Origin: an uncultured Bacillota bacterium | Lineage (GTDB): Bacteria; Bacillota; Clostridia; Tissierellales; Tepidimicrobiaceae | Direction: 5' to 3' | DNA length: 64,000 nt | NCBI GenBank assembly: GCA_937967955.1 | Contig: CALBUB010000015.1 | Span: 81,965-145,964 of the forward strand | In this document: piece after piece, positions 62,707-64,000 of the stretch | Position numbering within the stretch: position 1 is the first letter of the stretch | Layout: every line of letters starts with the position of its first letter | The notes under the pieces: generated by a model | Databases searched by the model: none | What the model was told of the DNA's origin: nothing | The model's input: the letters and a program-made list of their open reading frames with translations, nothing else | Program-made: the position numbers and the translations under genes

Positions 62707-63987
62707 TTATTTTTTCTTTATTAGGTCTCCTATTGTTATATCCAAGTCTTGATTGCTATAATTTTCTATAATTTCTTTTTCCATCTGTTTAATTTTTTCT
62801 TCTTCTATGGCTTTTAGACTTAAGCTTATTTTTTGGTCTTTCTCATCGATATTTATAATTTTAACATTAATGATATCCCCAACTTTTAATTTTTCTGCTG
62901 GGTTATTTACTCTTTCCGTAGAAATTTCTGAAATATGGATTAAACCTTCAACCCCTTCTTTAAGTCTTACAAATGCGCCATAATTAAGTAGTTTTACCAC
63001 CTGTCCAGTTACTATATCTCCCACATTATTACTTTTTATAAATATATCCCAGGGTTTTGGTAGAGTTTGCTTTAGACCCAATGAAATTCTATTTTTCTCC
63101 TTATCCAACTGTAGAATTTTAACTTTAATTTTATCTCCTACCTTAACTACATCAGATGGAGTCTTTACTCTTTCCCATGATAAGTCTGAAATATGGATTA
63201 AACCAACTAAACCTCCTATATCTACAAAAGCACCAAAATCAACTATTTTTTTAACTTGCCCTTCAACAATTTGATTGATTTTTAGACTATCCCATAATTG
63301 TTCACGTTGTTGAATTATCTTTTCCTTTTCCACTTCTTTACTGGATAGCACAATTCTATTTTTTCTTCTATCCAATTCTATAATTTTGACATTAAGCCTT
63401 TTGCCTCTGTATCTGGATAAATTACCAACATGTTTTAATGAAATTTGTGATGCTGGTATAAAACCTCTAACTCCTTTCACTAATGCTGTTAGCCCACCTT
63501 TTACTTCATCAATTACCTTGCATTCAATTATTTCATTGTTTTTATAGCTCTTTTCAAGCTCGCCCCAACCTCTTATTGTTTCAGCCCTTTTTCTTGAGAG
63601 TACTACATTACCTTCACCATCATCTAATTTAAGTACGTAAACTTCAATTTCATCTCCCACTTTAAGAGCAGAAATATGCTCAAAGGCAGGATCGTTAGAT
63701 ATCTCTTCTTTTGGTATTATACCATCAGATTTATAATTAATATTTACTATTATCTTATCTTCGGAAAGGCTTATTATTTTACCTTTTAACAGGTCTCCTC
63801 TTTTTATTTTGACCATAGTATCTTCAATAACTTCCATCATCTTACTATGATTTATATCTTCTAAAGTTTTGATAACCTCTCTAATAATCCAATCTGGTGT
63901 AGAAGCCCCTGCGGTTACTCCTACAGTATTAAATTTTGAAATTTCCCCAAGAGGCAGCTCATGGCATGTTTCAATATGGTATGAAAT
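62707..63987 (-). CDS. rpsA: S1-domain protein, C-terminal part of an IspH-S1 fusion (partial)
   Basis: From 63840 down: about 377 residues with four S1 domains (starting at G-D-L-L-K-G-K-I, then E-C-K-V-I-D-E-V-K-G, E-G-Q-V-K-K-I-V-D-F-G-A-F and T-G-Q-V-V-K-L-L-N-Y-G-A-F). The frame is open upstream to a TGA at 63988-63990 and encodes the IspH C-terminus V-G-V-T-A-G-A-S-T-P-D-W-I-I. M-M at 63840 has no ribosome binding site. This is the IspH/ribosomal S1 fusion common in Clostridia, cut by the window edge and apparently frameshifted in the IspH part. Confidence 0.85.
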   Translation of the reverse strand: MSYHIETCHELPLGEISKFNTVGVTAGASTPDWIIREVIKTLEDINHSKMMEVIEDTMVKIKRGDLLKGKIISLSEDKIIVNINYKSDGIIPKEEISNDPAFEHISALKVGDEIEVYVLKLDDGEGNVVLSRKRAETIRGWGELEKSYKNNEIIECKVIDEVKGGLTALVKGVRGFIPASQISLKHVGNLSRYRGKRLNVKIIELDRRKNRIVLSSKEVEKEKIIQQREQLWDSLKINQIVEGQVKKIVDFGAFVDIGGLVGLIHISDLSWERVKTPSDVVKVGDKIKVKILQLDKEKNRISLGLKQTLPKPWDIFIKSNNVGDIVTGQVVKLLNYGAFVRLKEGVEGLIHISEISTERVNNPAEKLKVGDIINVKIINIDEKDQKISLSLKAIEEEKIKQMEKEIIENYSNQDLDITIGDLIKKK

Positions 63988-64000
63988 TCACCATGTTAAA

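Noticed and set aside
1..64000. CRISPR arrays, tRNA or rRNA genes, insertion sequences
   Set aside because: No regularly spaced repeats, no cloverleaf or rRNA signatures and no transposase-like ORF were recognised on either strand.

Overview
The window is about 64 kb of very AT-rich, gene-dense DNA from a low-GC Gram-positive anaerobe of the Clostridia/Tissierellia type. Three things point there. Gene order follows the Bacillus/Clostridium backbone (che-sigD-rpsB-tsf-pyrH-frr-uppS-cdsA-rseP; polC-rimP-nusA-ylxR-infB-rbfA; truB-ribF-rpsO-pnp-ylxY-ymxG; tepA-ftsK; mutS-mutL-miaA-hfq-ynbB). A GTG or TTG start with a strong Shine-Dalgarno sequence is common. There is also an IspH-S1 fusion, and sporulation genes (spoVS, a YlmC/YmxH protein). 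The cell is predicted to be motile, chemotactic, spore-forming and to have a LexA-controlled SOS response. The species cannot be named from the sequence alone.

Layout. 1-8736 (+): the end of a flagellar/chemotaxis operon (flhG tail, PilZ protein, cheB, cheA, cheW, cheC, cheD, sigD, a FapA-like protein, a basic small protein and a SwrB-position membrane protein). 8756-16050 (+): rpsB-tsf-pyrH-frr, then lipid and isoprenoid genes (uppS, cdsA, rseP, ispG; dxr is missing from its usual place) and an mgtC-like gene. 16069-28018 (+): polC, then the translation/transcription block rimP-nusA-rnpM-infB-rbfA-nrnA-truB-ribF and rpsO with an autoregulatory-looking leader. 28129-39535 (+): pnp, ylxY-like, an M16 peptidase, dut, ylmC, tepA, ftsK/spoIIIE, rimO, pgsA, cinA. 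39543-44091 (+): recA behind a LexA box, then four overlapping genes that look like an SbcD/Mre11 nuclease with a Rad50/SbcC ATPase split into separate polypeptides. 44097-49562 (+): rny, spoVS with a sigma-H promoter, a PHP phosphoesterase, a PadR regulator overlapping an aminotransferase, and a ThiF/HesA-like gene. 49563-50974: a structured 440-bp non-coding stretch and a Xer-type recombinase. 50990-52109: the divergent yneA-like/lexA pair with three LexA boxes. 52135-64000 (-): ynbB-like, hfq, miaA, mutL, mutS, miaB, an overlooked 48-residue Cys-rich gene, a MerR/coiled-coil protein, cheR, and the S1 end of an ispH-rpsA fusion.

The most interesting part is the split Mre11/Rad50-like cassette at 40736-44091. 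The ATPase N-half ends just after its CxxC zinc-hook motif and carries a regular 47-residue coiled-coil repeat. The C-half is a separate 221-residue protein, and an 83-residue coiled-coil protein lies between them. Second in interest are the nested palindromes and dif-like half-sites around the Xer recombinase. Third is the small Cys-rich gene at 60697-60843, which has its own promoter and terminator.

No tRNA, rRNA, CRISPR array, insertion sequence or prophage was recognised. All family assignments are from reading motifs by eye; no database search was run.
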